DNA of 6,213 bases from Elusimicrobiota bacterium. GTDB lineage: Bacteria > Elusimicrobiota > Elusimicrobia > 2-02-FULL-39-32. The notes beneath the pieces were generated by a model that was given only the letters and a program-made list of their open reading frames with translations, was not told the origin of the DNA and did not search any database. Below, one piece after another: positions 5,236-6,213 of the stretch (its first letter is position 1; the number at the start of each line of letters is the position of its first letter). Both the position numbers and the translations under genes were made by a program. The stretch is taken from NCBI GenBank assembly GCA_023249835.1, contig JAHFBY010000118.1, positions 1 through 6,213 of the forward strand, given 5' to 3'.

Positions 5236-6213
5236 TAACGGGTTGTCTATTTTTGGTCTTGTTGTCTGCTTGTGTTAAGAACCCCATAACCGGCAAAAGA
5301 GAATTTCACATGATTTCCACTAAAGCTGAAATGCGGCTGGGGAAGGATTCGCGGGACCAAATTGTCAAAGAGTATGGTTTATACATTAACCCGCCGGTTC
5401 AATCTTACATCAACGAAGTGGGTTACAAAGTGGCAAAGGTCGCGGAACGCCAAGAAATCACCTATGAATTCGTGATCTTAGACACCCCTTTGGTCAACGC
5501 GTTTGCTGTTCCGGGCACGGTCTTTATTACTCGCGGCATTTTGGAACTTATTGATGATGAAGCGGAATTGGCCGCGGTGATCGGCCACGAGTTGGGGCAC
5601 ATCACCGGGTTCCATGCGGTAAAGATGCTGCAAAAAGCGTTCGGCTATCAGTTCTTGTCCACCTTTGCCACAATTGCGGTGGCGCTATACGGGCCCAGGG
5701 TAGACGATGCTCGGGCTTATGGAGTATTAAATCAAGCTACGAACCTTGTGGCCGCTGGATTTTTAAGCGGGTATGGCCGAGATTTTGAACTGGAGGCTGA
5801 CCGCACGGGTTTGCGTTACGCGGTGTTGTCGGGCTATGACCCTGAGGCAATGATTTCTTTTTTTAGAAGGATGGATTGTCTGCATGATGAGGAGGCCACT
5901 GGAATTGGAATTTTCTTGCGCACACACCCGGAAACACAAAATCGAATTGCGCAAGTTCGTCGAATTTTAGAGTTGGACCCTGATCTGTCTGCTCGTCCGC
6001 GCAAAACCGCTTACGAACGGAAGTCGCAAAAAGAGTTTTATAAGGTGTTGCGCTCCACTACCGCTCAGTTCGTGGACCACTTTGAACGTTATCAGGAAAT
6101 TATCAAGTCTATGCCTAAAAGCGACAGTTTACATTTAGGAAAGATAGAGGCGCAGAGCTATTTAGACCCTGACCATCAGGTGCGCTTAAAAGTTCCGCAA
6201 AGGTGGAAGTTGA
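5223..6213 (+). CDS. M48-family zinc metalloprotease lipoprotein (3' partial)
   Basis: This is a zinc endopeptidase of the M48 lipoprotein group, probably a periplasmic envelope quality-control protease. From an ATT start it begins MKTVITGCLFLVLLSAC, a textbook lipoprotein signal with lipid-carrying Cys17, followed by the subgroup hallmark NPITGKREF. Val18 after the cysteine is not an inner-membrane retention residue, so outer-membrane location is likely. Further motifs are YGLYINPPVQSYINEVG (51-67), VNAFAVPG (91-98), the zinc site HELGH at 122-126 (His122, catalytic Glu123, His126), third ligand Glu191 in ELEADRTG, and THPETQNRI near 222-230. The segment ending VPQRWKL looks like the start of the second domain found in longer family members. 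No in-frame stop occurs before the edge, since the final TGA is out of frame, so the C-terminus is missing. It overlaps pgpA by 13 bases. Without the ATT, the first ATG is at 5310, which would lose the signal peptide. Confidence 0.88.
   Translation, partial: MKTVITGCLFLVLLSACVKNPITGKREFHMISTKAEMRLGKDSRDQIVKEYGLYINPPVQSYINEVGYKVAKVAERQEITYEFVILDTPLVNAFAVPGTVFITRGILELIDDEAELAAVIGHELGHITGFHAVKMLQKAFGYQFLSTFATIAVALYGPRVDDARAYGVLNQATNLVAAGFLSGYGRDFELEADRTGLRYAVLSGYDPEAMISFFRRMDCLHDEEATGIGIFLRTHPETQNRIAQVRRILELDPDLSARPRKTAYERKSQKEFYKVLRSTTAQFVDHFERYQEIIKSMPKSDSLHLGKIEAQSYLDPDHQVRLKVPQRWKL

Noticed and set aside
5310..5312. ATG as the start of the M48 protease
   Set aside because: It would remove the lipoprotein signal, Cys17 and part of the NPITGKREF hallmark, all of which are encoded upstream in frame.
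5763..5954. Minus-strand open frame inside the M48 protease gene
   Set aside because: It is antisense to the zinc-ligand region of a clear protease and its translation looks random.
6211..6213. TGA at the very end as the stop of the M48 gene
   Set aside because: The protease frame reads AGG TGG AAG TTG A, so this TGA is out of frame. Family members usually continue with a further domain, so the gene is cut by the window edge.

Overview
The window is a densely packed, single-direction gene cluster: seven genes on the + strand, with gaps of 26 bases or fewer or short overlaps. It carries cell-division and cell-envelope functions. I see no RNA gene, mobile element, CRISPR array, integration site, terminator or credible promoter. 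Both ends cut into the surroundings: transcription probably enters from the left, and the last gene runs off the right edge without a stop codon.

Layout: a small winged-helix protein (53-310); the membrane DNA translocase FtsK (337-2622); a LolA-type periplasmic lipoprotein carrier overlapping it by ATGA (2619-3287); a RodZ-like protein with cytoplasmic helix-turn-helix, one membrane span and a periplasmic tail (3299-4030); the phosphatidylglycerophosphate synthase PgsA (4046-4672); a divergent phosphatidylglycerophosphatase PgpA (about 4684-5235); and a lipoprotein zinc protease of family M48 (5223 to the edge). The last gene has no ATG, GTG or TTG start that would give a complete signal peptide. 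Its best start is an ATT inside the end of pgpA.

LolA, a predicted outer-membrane lipoprotein and RodZ indicate a didermic (Gram-negative-type) bacterium that probably uses MreB/RodZ cell-shape control. Base composition looks moderate and even throughout, so nothing suggests recent transfer. The phylum cannot be fixed by eye. The small winged-helix protein beside ftsK and the extra segment in the FtsK motor recall uncultured lineages such as Omnitrophota or Elusimicrobiota, but this is a weak impression from memory.

The genes make functional sense together. FtsK couples chromosome clearance to septation and RodZ links the cytoskeleton to wall growth. PgsA and PgpA make phosphatidylglycerol, the lipid donor for lipoprotein maturation. 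LolA carries lipoproteins across the periplasm, and the M48 protease is itself such a lipoprotein. I found no clearly new defence or mobile system. The points most worth a second look are the pgpA/M48 junction, where one base change would restore a normal ATGA overlap, a nine-G tract in a PgpA catalytic motif, a degenerate FtsK gamma domain, and the missing PGT motif in PgpA.
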